A DNA stretch of 64,000 nt, taken from positions 62,001 to 126,000 of the forward strand of contig CAXXKX010000003.1 of NCBI GenBank assembly GCA_963676655.2, written 5' to 3'. The notes below the pieces were generated by a model that saw only the letters and a program-made list of their open reading frames with translations, ran no database searches and was not told the DNA's origin. Of the stretch, positions 35,874-43,571 are shown one piece after another (positions within the stretch are counted from its first letter, which is position 1; every line of letters starts with the position of its first letter). Source of the DNA: G963676655 sp963676655 (GTDB lineage Bacteria; Verrucomicrobiota; Lentisphaeria; Victivallales; Victivallaceae). A program made the position numbers and the translations under genes.

Positions 35874-35973
35874 TCCTGTTTACCTTTCTTTAAAACTTAA
35901 CAATATTTTTTGCAACCGAAGATTGTTTTCATCTTCCCAATTACGCAATTATTTCCATACAGGCTTCCTTAAA

Positions 35974-37038
35974 TTATTTACTATGACTTTTACGAATTAT
36001 AAACTCATTATCGAAAACGAAAGACTTGCCTGAGCCGGTTGATTTTTCTTCAATCAACTTCAGGGCCGTTTCACACATTTTTTTTACGGGGTGTTTGAAA
36101 GTTGTCAACGGGGCCGGAAGCAACTTGGAATACGCAGTCTCGCCAAAGCCAATTAACGCCATATCTTCCGGAACCCTAATTCCTTGCGAGATCAAACAAT
36201 GCATTATTTCCGCTGCCATCAGGTCATTGCGAATAAACGCACACCTTACATCGTGTTCATGATAAAGTTTGATCAAGTTTTCCGTCAACCATGGAATTTT
36301 CTTTTCAAGTGGATCGGCAGAGCGTTTTGGATCATAAAGACCGTGGTATTCAAAACCTTGCTGTTTAAACACTTCAAGCATCGAGTCTATCCCAGGCAAT
36401 CCATGCTGTTCTCCATAATAAACTTCATCTAAAGCAATTTTTGAATATCCACATGACGCAAAAAGCTCAGCCGCATTCCTGTAAGATTGAACACGATCAA
36501 AGCCTACCAGATCAATTCCCTGTTCGATATATTCATTGTTCCACTTAGTAGTGCTGGGATCAAAGTTATAAATAACAATCTTATCCATACGTTTAAGCAA
36601 CGGGTACAATTTATTTGCGTTGATGTTTTCGTACTTGGGAGTATTGGCATGTATCCAAATCAATTTTCTAACGCCTTTGGCAACCTGGTCCCGAATTCCT
36701 TTATGGATTTCATATGGGGCAAGACCGGTTATTTCAACTGTTCCATACTTATTTTCAATAGCCTCAGTCAATATGGATAAAGCCAAAGTCAAGTGCGAAA
36801 AATGCAAAAACTCACCGCAGTATAAAATCCCAACGGAATCAGTATCCGCGCCATTTTTCATCTGTAACGCTGATTTCGACTGCACATAACCGCGCTGATC
36901 CAGATAAGACTTTATTCTTGCCTTATTTGCATCGCTGACCCGCACCGTGTTAAAATTATTGTTTATCACGGCAGAAATGACTTGCCGGCTGATATTCAGT
37001 TCTTTTGCCATTTGGACCATTGTCAAGTTTTTAGTCAT
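35974..37038 (-). CDS. LacI family transcriptional regulator
   Basis: The 354-residue protein starts at the ATG at 37038 (MTKNLTMVQMAKELNISRQVISAVINNNF). An open frame extends further upstream, but it runs through a promoter, so the longer start is rejected. The headpiece (residues 3-60) and effector domain (SVGILYCGEFL, DLVGFDRVQSYRNAAELFASCGYSKIALDEV, MALIGFGETAYS) are typical. It controls a compact three-gene cassette with a pilin-like protein and an exported enzyme. An inverted repeat just upstream of the start is the probable autoregulatory site. Confidence 0.9.
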   Translation of the reverse strand: MTKNLTMVQMAKELNISRQVISAVINNNFNTVRVSDANKARIKSYLDQRGYVQSKSALQMKNGADTDSVGILYCGEFLHFSHLTLALSILTEAIENKYGTVEITGLAPYEIHKGIRDQVAKGVRKLIWIHANTPKYENINANKLYPLLKRMDKIVIYNFDPSTTKWNNEYIEQGIDLVGFDRVQSYRNAAELFASCGYSKIALDEVYYGEQHGLPGIDSMLEVFKQQGFEYHGLYDPKRSADPLEKKIPWLTENLIKLYHEHDVRCAFIRNDLMAAEIMHCLISQGIRVPEDMALIGFGETAYSKLLPAPLTTFKHPVKKMCETALKLIEEKSTGSGKSFVFDNEFIIRKSHSK

Positions 37039-37056
37039 ACACTTACCAGTTTCATT

Positions 37057-37106
37057 ATTGATTGTCTCGTGTAAATCAATATATATGATATCCTGTATAA
37101 AGTCAA
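37057..37106 (-). promoter_or_regulatory. LacI promoter and operator, cassette 3
   Basis: On the minus strand TTGACT (37101-37106), a 17-base spacer and TATATT (37078-37083) form the promoter. ATTGATT-N10-AATCAAT (37057-37080) is a perfect inverted repeat overlapping the -10 box and start site. Confidence 0.75.
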
Positions 37107-37138
37107 TAAGGAAAAAAAAATTATTATAAAAAAACACT

Positions 37139-37410
37139 AAGAGCCAGTTTTTACAGCATGATTTTTCCAGTTGCGGATAGATAATTCAAACGTCATATCA
37201 AAAAAATGGATGAGTTGTGAAAATATGCATAAAAATAAAGTTTTTAGTTATCCCGCAGGCGCAGCATCCCTGATCAGGAAATCCTGAAAACGAAGAATAA
37301 CACTATTCTAGAAAGAGAATACAGGATTATCATAGAAATAGCCCGATTGAAATATAATGAAAGTGAATCCCAATGAAACTTTATTAAATACTGTAAAGGA
37401 TGGCATGCTT
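37139..37410. other. Gene-free stretch with degraded sequence
   Basis: No convincing gene was found. A plus-strand frame of about 43 codons ending at about 37374 (containing SIPDQEILKTKNNTILEREYRIIIEIARLKYNE) is open but has no start or ribosome site; it may be a remnant of an unidentified gene. The whole gap 37039-37633 otherwise holds the LacI promoter at one end and the repeat copy at the other. Confidence 0.4.
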
Positions 37411-37470
37411 GATTTAAAGATCACATCTTTAAGCACTTTCGCCGCTGTTGAAATAAGTTTAGAAAATTAA
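37411..37470 (+). pseudogene. Remnant of the 3' end of the 31473 barrel gene
   Basis: Bases 37411-37470 encode DLKITSLSTFAAVEISLEN followed by a stop. This is the same as the last residues of the barrel gene (33318-33377) except for one Phe-to-Leu change; three bases of 60 differ. Nothing upstream in frame resembles the rest of the gene, so only the tail was left. It marks the far boundary of the LacI/pilin/enzyme block at 33.5-37.1 kb. Confidence 0.8.
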
Positions 37471-37620
37471 TAATCTATAGCATAAAGCCAGCATTAACCC
37501 CAGCCCCGCAATTACCGTAATCCATTAAAAACAAATATGTTAAAAAACATTAAGAGTCAAACCGTCTGATTATTTTCTGATTATCTTGGTCTGATTATTT
37601 CGTTAATTCGATGCTTTCTC
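37411..37620 (+). repeat. Direct repeat, diverged copy
   Basis: This is the second copy of the 33318-33512 segment. After the coding remnant the tail keeps recognisable blocks (AATCTAT, AGAGTCAAACCGTCTGATTA) and degenerate TCTGATTATT repeats corresponding to the tandem units of the first copy. The two copies are 4.09 kb apart in the same orientation. Confidence 0.7.
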
Positions 37621-37633
37621 ATGGGAGTATCGA

Positions 37634-38701
37634 CTAAGTAAGCTTGTGCCAGAGATCCAACATAGCTGCTGCTTCATCTTTGGTCCCAGGAATTACCAGG
37701 GGCCTTAGAATAACTCGACATCCAGTCTCATTCACCAGATTCCCGAGTCGTTCCGTATAAGATTGCCAGGTTTCTCCGGGGTTTGCCGGCAAGCGGCTGT
37801 AGAGAATAGTACCAGTTGCCGCACAGGTTTCCATGAGCCAGCGGGTATCGTACATCTCAGGGTTACCCAGATCAATCGCCTTGACACATTCCTGCCGGCA
37901 TAGCTGTTCGAAGAGGTTTTTATGCTGACCGCAAAAGTGGATGAATACTCCCCCAAATTCAGTTTCAGCCGCAGTAACAGCAGGAATGATCCATTCACTT
38001 ATCATGCTTGGAGAAAGGAGGGTGGCGGTATCCTCCGACATCCGCACTCCAGCTCCCATAAATGCAGCCCCCTGACCAGTCCCATGACCGTGAATCATAA
38101 AGTCATCTGGTTCGTTCATGGCAGACTTGAGCATTCTACTTGCCTTTATATAGAGTTCTTTGCTGATATTCATAAGTTCAGCCACCCAATCCTGTTCATT
38201 GGGATCGGCTATATTAATAAAGAGTTCATCTCCCGCCAAAAGGTGGGCAATGTCAAACACTCCTTGTGTATCAGGTTGATAGGCGACTATTTCGTCCAAT
38301 CCGGACTCCCGGTGTATACGGTAAAATGCCTCAGCTTTCCGCCACAGGGCGGAATTAATCAGGTCTGTTTCCGGAACCGTCCTGATTTCATCTCTTGTCA
38401 AATGGCGCCCGGGCCATGGCATGGTTCCTTCAGGCACTTTATATGTCTGACCTGCCAGAGCAGGAACAAAGATCACGCCCAGATTGGGCCTGATTGTAGG
38501 AATGCCGTCAGTCGGCCAATTGATGAAGCCCTCGCTACGTTTGAGTTCGCTTTCCCACATGAGTTCCGGTTCGGCAAACCGGGCGGGATAATCATCCATA
38601 TCATACAGCAGTTGCTCCCGGTTCGGTATCAGGATCAGGGATGGTCCTTCGCCGCGCCAAAAAATATTGTATAATTCAAGTTTATCATTTAAAGACATCA
38701 T
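37634..38701 (-). CDS. Uroporphyrinogen decarboxylase-like (URO-D superfamily) protein
   Basis: The 355-residue protein matches the URO-D/MtaA-type barrel: GQTYKVPEGTMPWPGRHLT, a LLAGDELFINIADPNEQDWVAELMNI segment, HGHGTGQGAAFMGAGVRMSEDTATLLSPSMISEWIIPAV, and IHFCGQHKNLFEQLCRQECVKAIDLGNPEMYD. In anaerobes, relatives outside heme synthesis are often methyltransferases acting with corrinoid proteins. Here it is last in a glycan operon, so a role in demethylating or otherwise processing a sugar-derived compound is possible but unproven. An AGGGA ribosome site is present; ATG at 38701 or 38698. Confidence 0.72.
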   Translation of the reverse strand: MMSLNDKLELYNIFWRGEGPSLILIPNREQLLYDMDDYPARFAEPELMWESELKRSEGFINWPTDGIPTIRPNLGVIFVPALAGQTYKVPEGTMPWPGRHLTRDEIRTVPETDLINSALWRKAEAFYRIHRESGLDEIVAYQPDTQGVFDIAHLLAGDELFINIADPNEQDWVAELMNISKELYIKASRMLKSAMNEPDDFMIHGHGTGQGAAFMGAGVRMSEDTATLLSPSMISEWIIPAVTAAETEFGGVFIHFCGQHKNLFEQLCRQECVKAIDLGNPEMYDTRWLMETCAATGTILYSRLPANPGETWQSYTERLGNLVNETGCRVILRPLVIPGTKDEAAAMLDLWHKLT

Positions 38702-38770
38702 TTATTTCCCTGATCGTGCAGTTATTGAGGGTTTTAATTTAGCCGGAACCACTATTGAGCAGTGCTCATC

Positions 38771-40219
38771 TCACTTTGTTTTCGTTGTACTATTCATAAG
38801 CACGGATGCAGGAAACGTTTCACCGCCGCGAGGAAGTCGTTCGAATTCTTCATTGGAAACAGCCTCATCCAACAGCTTTTTAAATTTAGCTTGAATGTCC
38901 GAATATTTGGGATTATTCCATAAATTATCCATTTCATCAGGATCGTTCCGCATATCATATAACTCGCCCTCGTCAGAAGAATGATAATAACACAATTTCC
39001 AGCGTTCGTTCCTGGTCATTGTAGCATGTATTTCCGGATCCCAGTAACACTTTCCTGAACAGACACCTGTATTACGATAGCGGCAAAAAACATAATTCCT
39101 CAAGGCTGTCTGATCTCCATTGGCAGCCTTAACCAAGTCATAGTCAGCTTCAAGTCCCGCCACATTAAGAACTGTTGATGCAATATCAAAGTTCTGAACC
39201 GGGGCCGAAATTCTGCTGTCGGCCTGCAGTTTTCCCGGCCAACGCATTATCAGGGGAACCTTTGTACAGGGGTCATAGAAATACGCTCCCTTAGCCATCA
39301 ATTGATGATCTCCAAGCATATCACCATGATCACTGGTGAAAATAATAAGAGTATTATCAAACTGACCGTTTTTTTCAAGATATTCAAACACTCTGCCGAC
39401 TTCATCATCCAACAGTTCCAGCGTTGAATAATACCCCCGCCGCATATCAATGATATCCTGTTCTGTAAAATTCTGAAAATCCCCCATGTATCCACCATGG
39501 CTTTCCCGCGAATGAGCTTCCGGTTTGCGACCTAAATCAGAACTGAGCGGAGCAGGAATATTTTCAACTTTTATTTTATCCATATATTTTTGCGGACCGC
39601 GGTCATACGGATTATGCGGATCAAAGACACTCATGCAGGCGAACCAGGGCTGTTCGCCGCTGGTTTCAATAAAATTAATTGTTCGCTCCGCGGCCCAGTG
39701 CGTCAAATGCAGTTCCTGCGGAACATTTTTTACACCACGTCCTTCTCTAATCATCCTGGCGCAGAGTTCAGGATTTTTTTCTTCCAACCATTTGCGGTAG
39801 CCATGGAACTCCGACCCCATACGCGAACTCGCTTCATTGCACCATTCGTAGACATCAAAACCGTCATTTGGATGTCTGACTTGAGCCTCTTTATCCATGC
39901 TGGAAACATGCATTTTGCCGAACAATCCGGTCCGATATCCTGATTTTTGCAAATGTACGGGGAAAAGTACTTCATCTTCATGCAAATTGTCATAAAGTCT
40001 GTATACTCCATGGCCGGGCAAATCTTTACCTGTCCACATCGAGGCTCTTGAAGGCGTGCAGATCGGATTGGCAACCACGCAGTTCTCAAATAAAACACCT
40101 TCCGAGGCCAAGCGGTCAAGGTTGGGTGTATTTACAGCTTTGCAACCGTAACAGCCAAGCGAATCATAGCGTTGCTGATCAGTCATTATCAATAATATAT
40201 TTGCTTGTTTTCTTTTCAT
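38771..40219 (-). CDS. Type I sulfatase (no signal peptide)
   Basis: The 482-residue protein has NILLIMTDQQRYDSLGCYG and the formylglycine signature CTPSR (Cys54). Other sulfatase blocks follow (GYRTGLFGKMH, FTSDHGDMLGDHQLMAKGAYFYDP). No signal peptide is seen, so it is predicted to be cytoplasmic like the sulfatase at 19777; the two are not close paralogues. It lies between the BNR protein and the URO-D-like gene in a six-gene operon with GH92. It needs a maturation enzyme encoded elsewhere. Confidence 0.93.
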   Translation of the reverse strand: MKRKQANILLIMTDQQRYDSLGCYGCKAVNTPNLDRLASEGVLFENCVVANPICTPSRASMWTGKDLPGHGVYRLYDNLHEDEVLFPVHLQKSGYRTGLFGKMHVSSMDKEAQVRHPNDGFDVYEWCNEASSRMGSEFHGYRKWLEEKNPELCARMIREGRGVKNVPQELHLTHWAAERTINFIETSGEQPWFACMSVFDPHNPYDRGPQKYMDKIKVENIPAPLSSDLGRKPEAHSRESHGGYMGDFQNFTEQDIIDMRRGYYSTLELLDDEVGRVFEYLEKNGQFDNTLIIFTSDHGDMLGDHQLMAKGAYFYDPCTKVPLIMRWPGKLQADSRISAPVQNFDIASTVLNVAGLEADYDLVKAANGDQTALRNYVFCRYRNTGVCSGKCYWDPEIHATMTRNERWKLCYYHSSDEGELYDMRNDPDEMDNLWNNPKYSDIQAKFKKLLDEAVSNEEFERLPRGGETFPASVLMNSTTKTK

Positions 40220-40249
40220 CTTTCAGACCGTTTTTAAGTTTTCACGGAT

Positions 40250-41401
40250 TTAACAATGCATCAATGAAGATAGTTCTTTCAGTGGAATTACTGAAACACA
40301 TATATCTTCCTTGTTTACAGAATACATAACATATAAATTATCATCAAAAAATACTGTCCGGGGGTATTGATATCCGGGCAGTTTGGCATGACCTTCATAG
40401 CGCATTGCCGATGCTTCCATTGCTATAACCGCGTGATGATTAAAGTTCCGGCCGTCTTCCGCCAGCGAGATAACCAGAGGGTCACGCGTTTTGCCGGGGT
40501 TGTTTACGACATATGCGGTCCCATCCGGCAGGTTCCCTGCCGCCGAACGCGAAGAAGCGTCCGGGAAATTGCTTTTCATGGCGGCGGAAAAACTCTTTCC
40601 GTTATCGGTACTGACCTGGCAATAATTGTAGACGGGATATTCTCCGAACGAGCGGTACATCCGCGCCAGCGTTCCATCGGGCAATCGCCATGCCTGGGTC
40701 GGTTCGCAAAGCGACCGTCCGTCCGCAGCCTCAACCCTACAGCTCTGATTGACAAATTCCCACGACGGCAGGTGTTCCGGCTGCGCCAGAAATTCATTAA
40801 TCTTCGGAACCAGATGTGAGTATTCTTTATCCGAAGCCGGAACGAAAGCAGGAAATCCCGGAAGAGGCTCCGGCTGGTTTTCAGTCAGCCAGAAGACTGG
40901 TCCCGCTCCCCCATCCGGCATTATTTCGCGACAGAGCCGGCCCAGTCCGGGACGCCTGAAGACCGGAACCGGTCTGGGGCCGAAAATATAAACATGAGCT
41001 TCCGCAATTGCATAAAGTCGCTGACCGACAACAGCAAAACCGTTTGGTATGAGAATCCTGCTATCATCTTTCTGTTCCTCTCTGTCCGCGGTTTTATCAA
41101 TCGGCGGAAACAATTCTTTAGCGGCGGACCAGGTCTTCCCTTTATCAATTGAATAACTCGCTAAGGCTCTCTGGCCGGGAGCGTCTTCGCTGACGGGATG
41201 ATTTGACCATGCTGCGTAAAGTATATCGTTGTGCTCAATTATATACGAGTGATGATTGAACATACCGGTTGCGGGTGACGCTTCGCACAAACATACTGTT
41301 TCCATGTTCTGCAATACCGGCAGTCCTAAATCCGGTCGTTCCGTATCTATTTTACCGGTCCAGTGAATTAGCGGAATTTTTTCTTGTGATTTATGATTCA
41401 T
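40250..41401 (-). CDS. BNR-repeat sialidase-like protein
   Basis: The 383-residue protein has Asp-box/BNR repeats SYSIDKGKTWS and VSTDNGKSFS, plus 'NHHSYIIEHNDILYAAWSNHP' and 'TRDPLVISLAEDGRNF' typical of sialidase-fold propellers. There is no signal peptide. True sialidases need an arginine triad and a Tyr/Glu pair that cannot be confirmed by eye, so other exo-glycosidase families with the same fold remain possible. It directly follows the GH92 gene (12 bases) and precedes the sulfatase. Confidence 0.72.
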   Translation of the reverse strand: MNHKSQEKIPLIHWTGKIDTERPDLGLPVLQNMETVCLCEASPATGMFNHHSYIIEHNDILYAAWSNHPVSEDAPGQRALASYSIDKGKTWSAAKELFPPIDKTADREEQKDDSRILIPNGFAVVGQRLYAIAEAHVYIFGPRPVPVFRRPGLGRLCREIMPDGGAGPVFWLTENQPEPLPGFPAFVPASDKEYSHLVPKINEFLAQPEHLPSWEFVNQSCRVEAADGRSLCEPTQAWRLPDGTLARMYRSFGEYPVYNYCQVSTDNGKSFSAAMKSNFPDASSRSAAGNLPDGTAYVVNNPGKTRDPLVISLAEDGRNFNHHAVIAMEASAMRYEGHAKLPGYQYPRTVFFDDNLYVMYSVNKEDICVSVIPLKELSSLMHC

Positions 41402-41413
41402 TTTTTATTCCAT

Positions 41414-43555
41414 TTATCCTGGTTGATCTGACATAGTTAATTCCAAAACATTCCCCGCTTTCAGCATATTAACCGGCAGGAGCATTGTGTTCAAATCAGT
41501 TCCGTTTAACTTCACTGATTTTACATAAATATTATCAAGGGAATTGTCTTTGACCTTAATGCTGAAAACACCGTTTTGCAGCTTTATTTCAACGTTATCA
41601 AATATTGGAGATCCGATATAATAAAACGGCTGTCCGGACACGGGAAACAGGCCGATTGAACTCCAGACATACCAGCTTGACAAACCGCCGGAATCTTCGT
41701 TCCCGGGCAAACCGCCGGACCCCAAACCGAATTGATAACGCATTACGGCACGGACGATTTCCGCGGTGCGGTCATGTCTCCCGGCGGATATATAGGCATA
41801 CGGGGACTCCATATCGGTCTCGTTATTGAGTCCTTCAAACCTGTCATCGATAATCCGGCGCTCAAACTTCCGGTAATCCGGACTTACAGAATGAAACTCG
41901 TCATAACCGAAAAATTGATCCAGAAGAGCAATATATTTTTCTTTTGAACCGCATATTTGAATTCTACCGGCCATGTCATGAAGTAAACGAAAAGAATAAT
42001 TCCAGTGAGATCCCTCATAATATTCTTCATTCGACAGCAGTAACCCGGAGGATTCCACATAAACATTTTTCCAGTAACCGGAATATGCCAGGAACTTCTG
42101 CAATACTTCTTTATCGCCGACCATTTCAGCTATATCCGCGACGCATTTTGCCGCCCCGCTTAAATCAAGCGTATGGCTGACCGGCCGGGTCATGCCTTTC
42201 CCGGCAAACTCCGTAAAGCGTGGACAATGCTCCAGATTTCGCCTGATAATATTCAGCATTTCTTTGGAATTCTCTTGAGACACTCCCCTGGCAAAAGCAT
42301 CATAGATGGTATAACATGCCAGCGCCGATGCCTGTTTCTGAAATCTGTCTTCGTGATCACTTTCCAGCAACAGGGCAACCGGAAAAGCTCCTTTATGTTT
42401 GATGTAGGAGGAAATAAAATTGCATATTTTTTCACCGGTTTCAGGATAGACGGTATAAATCAACGGCAATGCGGTTTTATACTGATCCCACATTGTGGCA
42501 AAATCGAAAAACGCGTGCCTGACGCCAAAGTGTTCAAAAGGCGAATCGCCGGAATATTCACCCGGTTTTATAAGCGCATGGTAAAGATTGGAATAAAAAA
42601 TTTCTTTATCCTCATCTGAACCGCCGTCAACTTTGATGCGTCCAAGTCGTTCTTCCCAGACGTCCTCCAGTGAAGATCGTTCAGTATCAAAGGACTTCGT
42701 TATTTCCTGGTTGGCAATCGCATTGCTCAAACTATGGAAAGAAAAACCAATTTGCAGCTCACAAGTCAAGCCGACATTGAAAAAAACGACTCCGGTAAAA
42801 TCTGGCTTTTCTTTATTTATCCCGCTTATTTCAACATGATGAGTTCGACTTTCATTTCCATTGCAAAATAATAACGGCTTACCGAATGAACAACTGACGC
42901 AGAAAAAAACAGTGATTCCGCGGATGGTTACTTCCCCGGTCACCCGGTTGAATTGATCAATGCAAAAATAAGCCTGCTCCGGGACTTCTTTGAAAATCTC
43001 ATGGTCCAGAGTCAAACCGCCGTGAAGCAGATCTATCCTTAGTTTTGCCGCTCTTTTATATCGGTGAATTGCGGAACGTTCCGCAGCCGTCAGTTCAAAC
43101 TCAATGAAATTTTCAAACCGGGCAGTATAGTAACCCGGTTGGGCAAATTCCTCATGCAGTCTTTGGACATCCGGTTCCGCAATATGGTTCTGATCCGAAA
43201 ATAATGGAGTGACTTTCAGGTAATTATAGAAAATCTGCTGATTACCGATGCCACTCGGATGAAAATGTGTTATGCCGCTGGCGGAATTAAATTCCAGCAG
43301 TTGTTCAGGCACATCCGTACTTGATACGGAGTTTAATCCGTAACCGGTCGGATACATGCCGGAATACGGACAAACTGAAATCATCCCGAAAGGGCGGCAG
43401 GCTCCCGGATGAGTATTCCCGGTCTGCGCCTTGAGCCAGTTCCAGTGACGGGCAATCCCCTGCGGTTCAGGCAGGTTAACGGTCCCGTTGCCATAGAAAA
43501 GGTCAACCATATTGCTGATTTTGTTACAAGCGGCTATTTTATCATTACAGAGCAT
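41414..43555 (-). CDS. GH92 family alpha-mannosidase
   Basis: The 713-residue protein shows GH92 landmarks: GNTHPGACRPFGMISVCPYSG near the N-terminus, FYSNLYHALIKPGEYSG, TMWDQYKTALPL, and the signature GNEDSGGLSSWYVWSSIGLFPV (about residues 618-640). In GH92 that loop carries acidic residues used with calcium. Length fits the family. Known GH92 enzymes are usually secreted, but none of the possible starts here (43555 or a later Met) creates a signal peptide. It probably removes alpha-mannose from imported N-glycan-like or mannan oligosaccharides. Confidence 0.92.
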   Translation of the reverse strand: MLCNDKIAACNKISNMVDLFYGNGTVNLPEPQGIARHWNWLKAQTGNTHPGACRPFGMISVCPYSGMYPTGYGLNSVSSTDVPEQLLEFNSASGITHFHPSGIGNQQIFYNYLKVTPLFSDQNHIAEPDVQRLHEEFAQPGYYTARFENFIEFELTAAERSAIHRYKRAAKLRIDLLHGGLTLDHEIFKEVPEQAYFCIDQFNRVTGEVTIRGITVFFCVSCSFGKPLLFCNGNESRTHHVEISGINKEKPDFTGVVFFNVGLTCELQIGFSFHSLSNAIANQEITKSFDTERSSLEDVWEERLGRIKVDGGSDEDKEIFYSNLYHALIKPGEYSGDSPFEHFGVRHAFFDFATMWDQYKTALPLIYTVYPETGEKICNFISSYIKHKGAFPVALLLESDHEDRFQKQASALACYTIYDAFARGVSQENSKEMLNIIRRNLEHCPRFTEFAGKGMTRPVSHTLDLSGAAKCVADIAEMVGDKEVLQKFLAYSGYWKNVYVESSGLLLSNEEYYEGSHWNYSFRLLHDMAGRIQICGSKEKYIALLDQFFGYDEFHSVSPDYRKFERRIIDDRFEGLNNETDMESPYAYISAGRHDRTAEIVRAVMRYQFGLGSGGLPGNEDSGGLSSWYVWSSIGLFPVSGQPFYYIGSPIFDNVEIKLQNGVFSIKVKDNSLDNIYVKSVKLNGTDLNTMLLPVNMLKAGNVLELTMSDQPG

Positions 43556-43571
43556 TTTTTCTTCAGGTTCC

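Noticed and set aside
37039..37137. N-terminal extension of the LacI regulator on the minus strand
   Set aside because: The extension would cover the promoter and inverted-repeat operator, and the hydrophobic residues it adds are translated promoter sequence, not a signal peptide.
37250..37374. Short open frame of about 43 codons as a small gene
   Set aside because: No start codon, ribosome site or recognisable similarity was found, and it sits in degraded sequence beside a gene remnant.
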